Positions 35,683 to 44,439 of a stretch of 64,000 bases of DNA are shown in pieces. The stretch covers positions 124,001-188,000 of the forward strand of contig NZ_FYEA01000002.1 of assembly GCF_900187605.1 (NCBI RefSeq), given 5' to 3'. The DNA is from Pseudomonas sp. Irchel 3H7 (GTDB lineage: Bacteria; Pseudomonadota; Gammaproteobacteria; Pseudomonadales; Pseudomonadaceae). The notes beneath the pieces were generated by a model. It did no database searches. It was not told the origin of the DNA and was given only the letters and a program-made list of their open reading frames with translations. The translations under genes were made by a program, and so were the position numbers. The stretch's first letter is position 1; every line of letters starts with the position of its first letter.

Positions 35683-36479
35683 TCGCCGTCGAGCAGTTGA
35701 GCAAGACTTATCCTTCGGCCGCGCAACCGGCACTCGATCAGGTCTCGCTGAGCATTCCCGACGGTGCGGTCTACGGGATTCTCGGGCGTAGCGGGGCGGG
35801 CAAGTCGACGCTGCTGCGTTGCCTCAACCTGCTCGAACGTCCGGACAGCGGACGCATTTTGCTCGATGGCATCGATCTGACGACGCTGTCGGTCAGCGAA
35901 CTGCGCCAGCAGCGCCAGCGCATCGGCATGATTTTCCAAGGCTTCAACCTGCTGCATTCGCGCACCGTTTTCGACAACATCGCGGTGCCGCTGGAGATTG
36001 CCAATGTCGGCAAGCCGTGGCGCCATGTGCGGGTGCGCGAACTGCTTGAGCTGGTCGGTTTGAGTGACAAGGCGCAGGCCTTTCCCTCGCAATTGTCCGG
36101 CGGCCAGAAACAGCGCGTCGGGATTGCCCGCGCTTTGGCCGCTGAGCCGGCGTACTTGCTCTCGGACGAGGCCACCAGTGCGCTCGACCCGGAAACCACC
36201 GAATCGATCCTGCAATTGCTGCGCGACATCAATCGGCAATTGGGCGTGACCATCGTGTTGATCACCCATGAGCTGGAGGTGGTCAAGTCGATCTGCGATC
36301 ACGCCGCGTTCATGGCCAACGGGCGTCTGGTCGAAGCCGGGCCGGTGCCACGGCTGCTGGCCGATGCGCAATCACAGCTGGGCGCTTCGCTGCGGCCGAC
36401 CTGTGGCTTGCCACTGGGCCACGCTGAGCCGGGCCTGAGTTTTCTCAAGCAATACGGCGTAAGGGCGGCGCACTCATGA
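35679..36479 (+). CDS. MetN-like ABC transporter ATPase
   Basis: 266 residues. Walker [11 protein letters not shown]-loop [17 protein letters not shown], signature [16 protein letters not shown], Walker [16 protein letters not shown] and switch His in [10 protein letters not shown]. It lacks most of the C-terminal ACT-like regulatory domain of E. coli MetN (343 residues), so methionine trans-inhibition is probably absent. Starts with ATGA overlapping the binding-protein stop and ends overlapping the permease start by four bases. Confidence 0.9.
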   Translation: MIAVEQLSKTYPSAAQPALDQVSLSIPDGAVYGILGRSGAGKSTLLRCLNLLERPDSGRILLDGIDLTTLSVSELRQQRQRIGMIFQGFNLLHSRTVFDNIAVPLEIANVGKPWRHVRVRELLELVGLSDKAQAFPSQLSGGQKQRVGIARALAAEPAYLLSDEATSALDPETTESILQLLRDINRQLGVTIVLITHELEVVKSICDHAAFMANGRLVEAGPVPRLLADAQSQLGASLRPTCGLPLGHAEPGLSFLKQYGVRAAHS

Positions 36480-37147
36480 ACCGCACAGTCAATTGGGATG
36501 AAATCCTGCAACTGGTGTTCAACGCCACCGGTGAAACCCTGTATATGGTCCTGCTCGCAGGGCTGTTCACGCTACTGATCGGCTTGCCGCTGGGCGTGTT
36601 GCTGTTTATCAGTCGCCGCGACGGGCTGCTGCCGATGCCACGCTTGAATGCCGTGCTGGGTGGCGTGGTCAACCTCGGCCGTTCGCTGCCATTCGTGGTG
36701 ATGCTGATTGCCCTGATCCCTCTGACGCGGCTGGTGGTCGGCACAACGCTGGGCAGCACCGCCGCCGTGGTGCCGATCACCATCGGCGCCTTTCCGTTCT
36801 TCGCGCGTATTGTCGAAAACGCTCTCGACGAAGTCGACAAGGGCCGCATCGAAGCCATCCTCGCCATGGGCGGTGACATCGGCCATGTGATCTTCAAAGT
36901 GCTGTTGCCCGAAGCGCTGCCGGCGTTGCTGGCCGGAATCACCCTGACGCTGGTGATGCTGATCGGCTTTTCCTCGATGGCCGGGGTAATCGGCGGCGGT
37001 GGACTCGGTGATCTGGCGATCCGTTACGGCTATCAGCGTTTCAACAATGAAGTGATGGTCGCCACGGTGGTGGTGTTGGTGATCCTCGTTCAGGGCGTGC
37101 AAAGCCTGGGCGATCGGTTGGTTCGTTCGCTGGCGCATCGCCGCTAA
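36476..37147 (+). CDS. MetI-like ABC transporter permease
   Basis: 223 residues with five predicted membrane helices; the coupling loop [45 protein letters not shown] is the MetI consensus. It forms the membrane channel for the preceding binding protein and ATPase. Overlaps the ATPase stop by four bases; the next ABC cassette begins nine bases later, so both importers are on one transcript. Confidence 0.9.
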   Translation: MNRTVNWDEILQLVFNATGETLYMVLLAGLFTLLIGLPLGVLLFISRRDGLLPMPRLNAVLGGVVNLGRSLPFVVMLIALIPLTRLVVGTTLGSTAAVVPITIGAFPFFARIVENALDEVDKGRIEAILAMGGDIGHVIFKVLLPEALPALLAGITLTLVMLIGFSSMAGVIGGGGLGDLAIRYGYQRFNNEVMVATVVVLVILVQGVQSLGDRLVRSLAHRR

Positions 37148-37155
37148 GGAATTGT

Positions 37156-38712
37156 ATGAGTGTGCCGGTCGCTGTGGCCCGTGAGCCGCTGATTCGTGTA
37201 CGAGAGTTGAGCAAAATATTTGGCGCGAGCCGGGCGCTGGATGCGGTCAGCCTGGACATCTATCCCGCCGAAGTGGTGGCGCTGCTCGGTGCCAATGGCG
37301 CGGGCAAGTCGACCCTGGTGAAGATTCTCGCGGGCAGCCAGACCGCCGACGCGGGCGAGATCTGGCTGGAAGGCGCGCCACGGCATTTCAGTTCACCGCT
37401 GTCGGCGCGGCGCTTCGGCATTGTCGCGGTGCATCAGCAGATCAATGAAGGCATTGCGCCGGGGTTGAGCGTCGCGGAGAACCTCCTGCTCGATGAACTG
37501 TGCAAGCCGGACGCGGACTTCTGGCTCAATCGCAAACGCCTGCTGGAACGCGCCGCGAGCATCGCCGCCGGGCTGGGTTTGACCTTGCCGCTGGAGCAGC
37601 CGATCGAACATCTCGGTCAGGCCGAACGGCAATTGGTGGTGCTCGCTCGCGCGTTGGCGTTGCAACCGCGCCTGCTGATTCTGGATGAGCCGACGGCGGC
37701 GCTTGCCGATGCCGAGGCGCAGCGCTTGTTTGGTTTGATCGACACCTTGCGCAGTCGTGGAGTGGCGATTCTGTACATCTCCCATCGACTCTCCGATCTG
37801 CAACGCGTAGCGGATCGCGCCATTGTGCTGCGTGATGGCCAGTTCGCGGGCGAGTTCACGGCGCGGCAATTATCCGAAGCGGTGAGTGCCATGCTGGGAC
37901 AGGCGCTGGCCGAACATGTTTACCAGCCGCGCTTGGCCGGGCGCGAGGTGATGAAGCTCAGCGCCATGCAAATCCTGTCGCGCTCCGCCGCGTTCGATCT
38001 GAGCCTGCACGAGAATGAAGTCGTGGTGCTGACCGGCCTGTTGGGCGCCGGTAAAAGTGAAATCGCCGAGGTGTTGTTCGGCCTGCGTAAAGCGGCCTCG
38101 GGCAGGGTGCAACTGGATGGCGCGGACTGGCGTGCGGACTCACCGCGCCAAGCCATTCAAAGCGGGGTGTTCTTCGCGGCCGAAGATCGCGCCAGTCAGT
38201 CGCTGGTAGCTGATTTCTCTTTGCGTCGCACCCTGACTTTGCCGTTTCTTGAACGCTTCACCCGCGGCGGTTTCATCCGCAACCGCGCTGAAGCAGCAGC
38301 GGTCAACGCGCAAGTAGCAACGCTGGGGATCAAGACTGCCGGCATCGATGTGCCGATGAGCGCACTGTCGGGTGGCAATCAACAGAAAGTCGTACTCGGC
38401 CGCTGGCTGCTCGGCGAAGGGCGGGTGTTGATCCTCGATGAACCCTTTCAAGGCGTCGACGTGCGCGCCCGCCGCGACATCGGCCAACTGCTGCGCGACA
38501 GCGCCAAGGGCCGGGCGACGCTGGTGATTTGCGCCGATGTCGATGAAGCCCTGGAAATTGCCGACCGCATCCTCCTGGTACGCGATCACGCCGTGGTCGC
38601 CGAGTACCCGCGCGCCGGCCTCAATCGTGCTGATCTGGTCGCGGCACTGGCCGGCAGCGACGTCACCGAACATTCCCCTCAAGCCACGCCAAGGAGCAGA
38701 GCGAGTGCCTGA
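37156..38712 (+). CDS. Ribose-type (CUT2) sugar ABC transporter ATPase, two domains
   Basis: 518 residues with duplicated ATPase domains, as in RbsA. Domain 1: Walker A GANGAGKST, signature-like LGQAERQLVVLARAL, Walker B ILDEPTAALADAEA. Domain 2: LTGLLGAGKSEIAEVLFGL, LSGGNQQKVVLGRWL, ILDEPFQGVDVRARRDI. CUT2 importers bring in pentoses, autoinducer-2, nucleosides and similar compounds. It overlaps the permease GTG start by eight bases. Directly behind a MetQNI-like system, an unusual companion. Confidence 0.92.
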   Translation: MSVPVAVAREPLIRVRELSKIFGASRALDAVSLDIYPAEVVALLGANGAGKSTLVKILAGSQTADAGEIWLEGAPRHFSSPLSARRFGIVAVHQQINEGIAPGLSVAENLLLDELCKPDADFWLNRKRLLERAASIAAGLGLTLPLEQPIEHLGQAERQLVVLARALALQPRLLILDEPTAALADAEAQRLFGLIDTLRSRGVAILYISHRLSDLQRVADRAIVLRDGQFAGEFTARQLSEAVSAMLGQALAEHVYQPRLAGREVMKLSAMQILSRSAAFDLSLHENEVVVLTGLLGAGKSEIAEVLFGLRKAASGRVQLDGADWRADSPRQAIQSGVFFAAEDRASQSLVADFSLRRTLTLPFLERFTRGGFIRNRAEAAAVNAQVATLGIKTAGIDVPMSALSGGNQQKVVLGRWLLGEGRVLILDEPFQGVDVRARRDIGQLLRDSAKGRATLVICADVDEALEIADRILLVRDHAVVAEYPRAGLNRADLVAALAGSDVTEHSPQATPRSRASA

Positions 38713-39730
38713 TTCAAGTTCACTGTTATCGACCGAGCCGGCCCGCGCCGAACGTCTGCTGCATGTGCTGATCCGCTACGGCCTGTTGTGGCTGCTGGCG
38801 CTGATCGTGGTGTTTTTCAGTGTTGCCGAGCCGGCATTCCTGCGCGTCGGCAACCTGTTCAGCATCCTGCAATCGGTGTCGATTGTCGCACTGCTGGCGT
38901 TGGGCGTGACGCTGACCATGGCCGTCGGCGGCCTCGATCTGTCGATTGGCGCCGTGGCGGCGATGAGCCTGATGATCGCCAGTTACGTGATGGTCGTGCT
39001 CGGCTGGGGTGCGGTGCCGGCGGTGTTGATCAGTCTGGCGGGTGGCGCGCTGGTCGGGCTGCTCAACGGCTGGCTGATCGTCAAACTGCGGGTGCCGGAC
39101 ATTCTCGCGACGCTGGGCAGCATGTTCCTAGTGATCGGCGTGCAGTTGATTCCCACGGGCGGACGCTCGATTGCAGTGGGCATGACCTTGCCCAGTGGCG
39201 AGGAAACCGAAGGTACGTTCAGTGCCGCGTTTCTTGCGCTGGGGCGCGGGCGGTTGTGGGAGGTGGTGCCGATTCCGGTGCTGATTACCGCTGTGGTCGC
39301 TTTAGCCGTGTGGCTGTTTCTCGAACGCACGCGCATTGGTCGTTTGTTCTATGCCATTGGCGGCAACGAGCAAGCGGCGCGACTGGCCGGTGCGCCGGTG
39401 CAGCGCTTCAAGTTGTTGGCTTACGTGCTCTCGGCGCTACTTGCATCGCTGGGGGGATTGTTGCTGGCCGCGCGGCTGGGTCGCGGCGACGTCAGTTCGG
39501 GCAATGGCCTGGTGCTGGATGCTCTCGGCGCGGCGCTGATCGGTTTTGCCGTACTCGGCGCGAAGAAGCCCAATGCCTTTGGCACTCTGATCGGTGCGCT
39601 GCTGGTGGCGGCGCTGCTCAATGGTCTGACCATGCTTAACGCGCCTTACTACGCGCAGGATTTCGTCAAGGGACTGGTGTTGGTGCTGGCCCTGATGTTC
39701 ACGTTCGGCCTCGCGCATCGGGCGCGTTGA
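38705..39730 (+). CDS. Ribose-type ABC transporter permease
   Basis: 341 residues from GTG 38705 (AAGGAG eight bases upstream); the 397-residue open frame starting earlier lies within the ATPase gene. BPD_transp_2 family with about nine membrane helices and the loop GNEQAARLAGAPVQRFKLLAYVLSALLASLGGLLLAARLGRG, which is the CUT2 permease consensus. Partner of the ATPase before it and the binding protein after it. Confidence 0.9.
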   Translation: MPDSSSLLSTEPARAERLLHVLIRYGLLWLLALIVVFFSVAEPAFLRVGNLFSILQSVSIVALLALGVTLTMAVGGLDLSIGAVAAMSLMIASYVMVVLGWGAVPAVLISLAGGALVGLLNGWLIVKLRVPDILATLGSMFLVIGVQLIPTGGRSIAVGMTLPSGEETEGTFSAAFLALGRGRLWEVVPIPVLITAVVALAVWLFLERTRIGRLFYAIGGNEQAARLAGAPVQRFKLLAYVLSALLASLGGLLLAARLGRGDVSSGNGLVLDALGAALIGFAVLGAKKPNAFGTLIGALLVAALLNGLTMLNAPYYAQDFVKGLVLVLALMFTFGLAHRAR

Positions 39731-39753
39731 GCCGCTTCATTCAAGGAAGTTGT

Positions 39754-40809
39754 ATGCACGGTTCAATCAAACAATTTGCCCGTCATTGCCTCGCCGGCGC
39801 GTTGCTCTCGGCCTTGGCGCTGAGCGCTCAGGCCAAAGCCTTGCCCGGCGCGCCGGCGCCGTTCGACAAAGGTCAGGTGCAGATTGCATTGGTCGGTTAT
39901 TTGTTCTCTGGGGACTTCCCCGAGGCGTACTTGCGTGGCGTGGAAAAACAGACCGAAGCGCTGGGTGCCAACCTGCGCGTATTCGATGCCCGGCAGCAGG
40001 CGGCGAGTCAAGGCGAGATGATCGATCAGGCGATTGATCTGGGCGTCGACGGCATCATCGTTCAGCTCGGCCTGGCCGAAATACTGAAAGCGCCGATTGA
40101 CCGGGCTATCGCCAAAGGCATCAAAGTCGTCGCTTTCGATGTCGATCTGAACACCCCGCAAGTAACCCAGGTCGAGCAGGATCACCATGCGCTGGCGCGT
40201 CTGGCGCTGGATCAAGCCGTCAAGGACAACGGCACAAAGTTCGATGCCGGCTACGTGTACATCAGTGGATTTACGCCGATGGAGCGCCGCGACGAGATCT
40301 GGAGTCAGGTCAAGAAAGCCAATCCGGGGATCGTCGAGAAGGCGCGCTTTGGCACGCTGAATCCACCGATTGCCAACTCGGTGGCGGATCAGGCCAGCGC
40401 CGTGCTTCGCGCCAACCCGGGCATCAGCGTGATTTTTGCGCCGTTCGATGAGTTCGCCAAAGGCGCGAAAATCGCCGTCGACGAGGCAGGGCTGACGAGC
40501 AAGGTGAAGATCTACAGCGCCGATATTTCCACTGCCGATATTCAAATCATGAAAGAGCCGGACAGCGCCTGGGCGGCGACGGCAGCGGTCAATCCGCAAG
40601 TGGCCGGGGCAATCAGTGTGCGCAGTCTGGCGATGTTGATTGCCGGGGAAAATCCGGGGCATCAGGTGCTGGTGCCGCCGACGCTGATTACCCGTCAGCA
40701 GTTGCTGGATCTGGATGTGAAAAACGTTCGAGATCTGGCGCAGAAACTCCCGGCCTTCGGTGATACCGCCAATGTCGCGCGGGCGCCGTGGATTCCAGTG
40801 GCTAACTAG
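39754..40809 (+). CDS. Periplasmic sugar-type binding protein (Peripla_BP_4)
   Basis: 351 residues from ATG 39754 (AGGAAG upstream). Signal peptide ends near ALSAQAKA. The type I periplasmic fold starts QIALVGYLFSGDFPEAYLRGVEKQ and has the repeated Rossmann-like strand motif LGVDGIIVQLG and VIFAPFDEFAKGAKIAVDEAG. The ligand-contacting residues suggest a sugar-sized ligand, not certain. It closes the dual-importer row; a REP palindrome follows. Confidence 0.9.
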   Translation: MHGSIKQFARHCLAGALLSALALSAQAKALPGAPAPFDKGQVQIALVGYLFSGDFPEAYLRGVEKQTEALGANLRVFDARQQAASQGEMIDQAIDLGVDGIIVQLGLAEILKAPIDRAIAKGIKVVAFDVDLNTPQVTQVEQDHHALARLALDQAVKDNGTKFDAGYVYISGFTPMERRDEIWSQVKKANPGIVEKARFGTLNPPIANSVADQASAVLRANPGISVIFAPFDEFAKGAKIAVDEAGLTSKVKIYSADISTADIQIMKEPDSAWAATAAVNPQVAGAISVRSLAMLIAGENPGHQVLVPPTLITRQQLLDLDVKNVRDLAQKLPAFGDTANVARAPWIPVAN

Positions 40810-40833
40810 ATCTTCCTACTGACAACGATCCCG

Positions 40834-40924
40834 TGTAGGAGTGAGCCTGCTCGCGATAGCGGATTTGAATCCAACATTGTTGCCGGCTGATCCACCGCTA
40901 TCGCGAGCAGGCGAAGGCCTACAG
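40834..40924. repeat. REP palindrome upstream of the Mo-enzyme gene
   Basis: Left arm 40834-40862 (TGTAGGAGTGAGCCTGCTCG...) and right arm 40895-40924 are nearly reverse complementary, with a mismatch in the GAAGGCC part. Same REP type as 41647-41737. Confidence 0.9.
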
Positions 40925-40957
40925 GAGATTGGGGGCACCCTTGAAATTGGAGCGACT

Positions 40958-41623
40958 ATGCACAACAAAGCTGCACGCATACGCAAAAGCCGTTCACCGA
41001 CGACGGATCCGGCGTACGGCAATCGACTACCCCCAGGCCAAGTGCTGACGGAGCGATTCCCAATTCTCCACGAAGGCGAAGTACCGGAATATGACCTTGC
41101 CAACTGGTCGCTGCGGGTGTTCGGCACGCTCGCACAACCGATCGAATTACGTTACGCCGACCTGCAGGCACTGCCGCAACGGCAACTTCGCTGCGACATC
41201 CATTGCGTGACACGCTGGTCGAAGTTCGACACTGAGTGGAGTGGGGTGCATCTGCAGGATTTGTTGCAGGCGTTCGATCTCCAGCCGACATCGGCGTTCG
41301 TCATGGCCCATGCCGATCACGATTACCAGACCAACTTGCGACTGGATGATCTGTTGCACTCCGACAGTCTGCTGGCCACCCATTACGCTGGCCAGCCGCT
41401 GACCGCGCAACATGGCTGGCCGCTACGGTTGGTGGTGGCGGGGCGGTATTTCTGGAAGAGCGCAAAGTGGCTGCGCGGGCTGGAATTTGTTGAACAGGAA
41501 CAGCCGGGGTTCTGGGAGCAGAACGGCTTTCACCTGCACGCCGATCCGTTTGCCGAACAGCGATTCAGTGGTGATGAACTGGATATTGCAGAGGATGCCT
41601 GGCTGGAGAAAGCCTTCGACTAA
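40958..41623 (+). CDS. Sulfite oxidase-like molybdopterin oxidoreductase
   Basis: 221 residues from ATG 40958 (GGAG upstream). Sulfite-oxidase Mo domain with the molybdenum-ligating Cys83 in DIHCVTRWS and the fold-typical GVHLQDLL, YAGQPLTAQHGWPLRLVVAGRYFWKSAKWL. No twin-arginine signal or haem domain, so a small cytosolic member like those annotated as sulfite oxidase-like oxidoreductases. Its substrate and electron partner are not known. It is bracketed by two REP palindromes and so may be a separate unit from the importers before it. Confidence 0.88.
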   Translation: MHNKAARIRKSRSPTTDPAYGNRLPPGQVLTERFPILHEGEVPEYDLANWSLRVFGTLAQPIELRYADLQALPQRQLRCDIHCVTRWSKFDTEWSGVHLQDLLQAFDLQPTSAFVMAHADHDYQTNLRLDDLLHSDSLLATHYAGQPLTAQHGWPLRLVVAGRYFWKSAKWLRGLEFVEQEQPGFWEQNGFHLHADPFAEQRFSGDELDIAEDAWLEKAFD

Positions 41624-41646
41624 GTAGCGTCTGATGCAGATCAAAA

Positions 41647-41737
41647 CTGTAGGAGTGAGCCTGCTCGCGATAGCGGTGTGTCAGTTGACAACTTTCTTAT
41701 TGATATACCGCTATCGCGAGCAGGCTCACTCCTACAG
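41647..41737. repeat. REP palindrome with perfect 31-bp arms
   Basis: Arms 41647-41677 (CTGTAGGAGTGAGCCTGCTC...) and 41707-41737 are perfect reverse complements around a 29-base loop. Follows the Mo-enzyme gene. Confidence 0.95.
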
Positions 41738-42051
41738 GGAACCGTATTTCAGTCTAAAAATTGTTTTTAGTTGGTTGAAGTGTTGGCTCAGCAACACTTC
41801 TGCTGAACTAAGAACAATCCTTTAGAGCGATCTAACCTAAGCGTTATTGGTTCTTTTACGAGTTGCGGCAGCTCGTCTAGCATCGGCTTTCAAGGGGAAA
41901 CGTCTCACGCTGGGGAAACTGCAACTCACCGTAAACAAGCCTTCACTGCCTTCCAGAAATCCAAAACTACAGCAGACATTGCCGCGCATTGCTTGCCGAA
42001 CTTTATTGTCGGTAACGGCCGGGTATTAACTGCGATTCAAGGAGCTGTTAT
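41738..42051. other. Intergenic leader before the TonB receptor
   Basis: No gene supported. The region is relatively AT-rich at first. AAGGAG (42039-42044) is the receptor's ribosome site. No Fur box, riboswitch or clear -10/-35 pair was recognised. Confidence 0.4.
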
Positions 42052-44439
42052 ATGCATCACCGTTCCCGTTCATTATTGGCGGCTGCTGTCGTGTGCGCCA
42101 TCTGGCAACTTCCGGCCAACGCAGAAGAAACTTCCGCCAGCGCCGACAGCGAATCGCGACTCGGCACCGTGTTGGTCACCGGCACCCGGGGTACTTCGCG
42201 CACCGTGCTCGACTCTCCGGTGCCGGTCGACGTGCTCACCGCCGAAGACCTGAAATCCGCCGGCGCCGCTGATGGTGAACTGGGCGCGGCGTTGCAGACG
42301 TTATTGCCATCCTTCAGCCTGCCGCGCCAATCCAACTCCGGTGGCGCCGACCACGTGCGCGCGGCGCAACTGCGTGGCATGAGCCCGGATCAGGTGCTGG
42401 TACTGGTCAACGGCAAGCGTCGCCATACGTCAGCGGTGGTCAACGACTCGTCGAAGATCGGGCGCGGTACCGCACCCGTGGATTTCAACTCGATCCCGCT
42501 CAGCGCGATCAAACGCATCGAAGTGCTGCGCGACGGCGCCGGTGCGCAGTACGGCTCCGACGCGATTGCCGGGGTAATCAATATCATCCTGGATGACGCG
42601 CCGGAAGGCGGCGAGGTGTCTACCAGTTATGGCGCCTATCACACCCATCAGGACGCCATCGACAAGACCACCACCGACGGCCAGAACAGCGTGACCACGG
42701 CGAAGATCGGCACGCGCCTGGGCGAAGAGGGCGGGTTTATCCGCGGCGGCACCGAATACAAAGATCGCAATCCGACCAACCGCTCCGGTTTCGACGGTTT
42801 TGCCGACAGCCCCGGTCAGCGCAACTATGTGATGGGCGACGGCGTTGCGCGTGACGTCAACCTCTGGTTCAACAGTGAACTGCCGCTGGCCGGCGGCAAA
42901 GCCTACAGCTTCGGCACCTATAACCAGCGCCATACCACCGGCGCTGAGTTCTATCGTTATCCGTATGAACAGCCGCAGTTCTACCCCAACGGCTACTTGC
43001 CGCAATCGCTCGGTGACAACAAAGACGTCTCCGCCACCGCCGGGTTCAAAGGCCTGCTCGGTGACGAGTGGGACTTCGACAGCAGCGTTACCCACGGCCG
43101 CAACCGCTTCGATGGCTCGACCCGGCGCACGCTTAACGTCAGTCTCGGCGAAGACTCGCCGACGAAGTTCGACACCGGCGATTACGAGCTGCGCCAGACC
43201 ACCACCAACCTCGACTTCAGCCGCGAACTGCGCCTCGGCGAGCGCTCCTTTGTATTGGCGGTGGGCGGTGAATACCGCTACGAAAATTACCTGACCTACG
43301 CCGGTGACGAGGCCTCGTATATCGGCTCCGGAGCGGACGGCGCCAATGGCCTGCGCCCGAGCGAAGAGTCGGATCTGGATCGCAACGTGTTCGGTACTTA
43401 CGTCGAGTTGTCCGGCGATCTCACCGAGCGCTTCTTCGTCGACGCCGCCACCCGCTGGGAGCATTACGACGATGCCGGCAGCAAACTGACCGGCAAGCTC
43501 AGTGGTCGCTACAAACTCACCGAGCAATGGGCCCTGCGCGGTGCGGTGTCGAACAACTTCCGCGCGCCGTCGCTGGCCCAAAGCGGCTTCCAGAACACCA
43601 CCAGCAACTTCGGCGATGGCGGCACGCTGACCGACATCCGCGTGCTCTCGGTCAACGACCCGATCGCCCGCGCACTCGGCGCCGAGAAGCTCGATCCGGA
43701 AACCTCGAAGAACTTCAGCCTCGGCCTGACCTTTCAGTTGAATGAACGCTTCGATGCATCCCTGGACGTGTTCCGCATCGACGTCAAAGACCGCATCACC
43801 CTGTCGCAACGCATTGGCAGCGATGCCCTGGAAAACTACATCAACGACAACTTCGGCGTTGCTGGCGTGCACGACGTCAACTTCTTCACCAACGCCGCCG
43901 ACACCAGCACCCACGGCGCCGAACTGGTGCTCAACTACCATCAGCCGTTCTACGAAGGGCAATTGGGCCTGACCACCGCGTACACCTACAACCACACCAA
44001 AGTCACCAGCACCAAAGGCACGCCGTCGCAATTGACGGCGTTGGGCATCGGCAACGACGCCCTCGTTGGCGTTGAAGAAACCAACACCCTGACTGATGCT
44101 GCGCCGAAGGATCGCTTCATCTTTTCCGCCAACTGGGCCAGTGAACACTGGGGCTTGCTCGGTCGCTTGACGCGCCAGGGCGAGACCACCCGGGTGTTCG
44201 ATTTCGGCGACTCGCAGCCCGAGCAAACCTATGGCGCGGTGTGGCAACTGGACGCCGAAGTGGCTTACAAATTTACGCCGAAATTCAACATCGCGGTAGG
44301 CGGCAACAACCTCACCGACAACTACCCGGAACGTTCCGGTTCGGCGATCAACTACGGCGGCAACCTGCCGTACGACGTGCTCTCGCCAATCGGCACCAAC
44401 GGCGCCTACTACTACGCCCGCGCTACCTATGGTTTCTGA
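42052..44439 (+). CDS. TonB-dependent outer membrane receptor
   Basis: 795 residues. Signal peptide to LPANA, TonB-box-like segment LGTVLVTGTR, plug domain (VPVDVLTAEDLKSAGAADGELGAALQTLLPSFSLPRQSNSGGADHVRAAQLRGMSPDQVLVLVNGKRRH) and a 22-strand barrel ending in RATYGF with the terminal aromatic residue. The plug form with FSLPRQ..GGADHVRAAQLRG is seen in receptors for non-siderophore nutrients rather than classical ferri-siderophore receptors. Its stop overlaps the next gene, an APC permease, which points to a small amine or amino acid-like nutrient. Confidence 0.92.
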   Translation: MHHRSRSLLAAAVVCAIWQLPANAEETSASADSESRLGTVLVTGTRGTSRTVLDSPVPVDVLTAEDLKSAGAADGELGAALQTLLPSFSLPRQSNSGGADHVRAAQLRGMSPDQVLVLVNGKRRHTSAVVNDSSKIGRGTAPVDFNSIPLSAIKRIEVLRDGAGAQYGSDAIAGVINIILDDAPEGGEVSTSYGAYHTHQDAIDKTTTDGQNSVTTAKIGTRLGEEGGFIRGGTEYKDRNPTNRSGFDGFADSPGQRNYVMGDGVARDVNLWFNSELPLAGGKAYSFGTYNQRHTTGAEFYRYPYEQPQFYPNGYLPQSLGDNKDVSATAGFKGLLGDEWDFDSSVTHGRNRFDGSTRRTLNVSLGEDSPTKFDTGDYELRQTTTNLDFSRELRLGERSFVLAVGGEYRYENYLTYAGDEASYIGSGADGANGLRPSEESDLDRNVFGTYVELSGDLTERFFVDAATRWEHYDDAGSKLTGKLSGRYKLTEQWALRGAVSNNFRAPSLAQSGFQNTTSNFGDGGTLTDIRVLSVNDPIARALGAEKLDPETSKNFSLGLTFQLNERFDASLDVFRIDVKDRITLSQRIGSDALENYINDNFGVAGVHDVNFFTNAADTSTHGAELVLNYHQPFYEGQLGLTTAYTYNHTKVTSTKGTPSQLTALGIGNDALVGVEETNTLTDAAPKDRFIFSANWASEHWGLLGRLTRQGETTRVFDFGDSQPEQTYGAVWQLDAEVAYKFTPKFNIAVGGNNLTDNYPERSGSAINYGGNLPYDVLSPIGTNGAYYYARATYGF

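Noticed and set aside
41738..42051. Riboswitch or Fur box before the TonB receptor
   Set aside because: No conserved core or 19-bp Fur-like dyad could be seen.
42430..44247. 605-codon minus-strand frame opposite the TonB receptor
   Set aside because: Mirror of a high-GC gene, no start signal and no recognisable domain.
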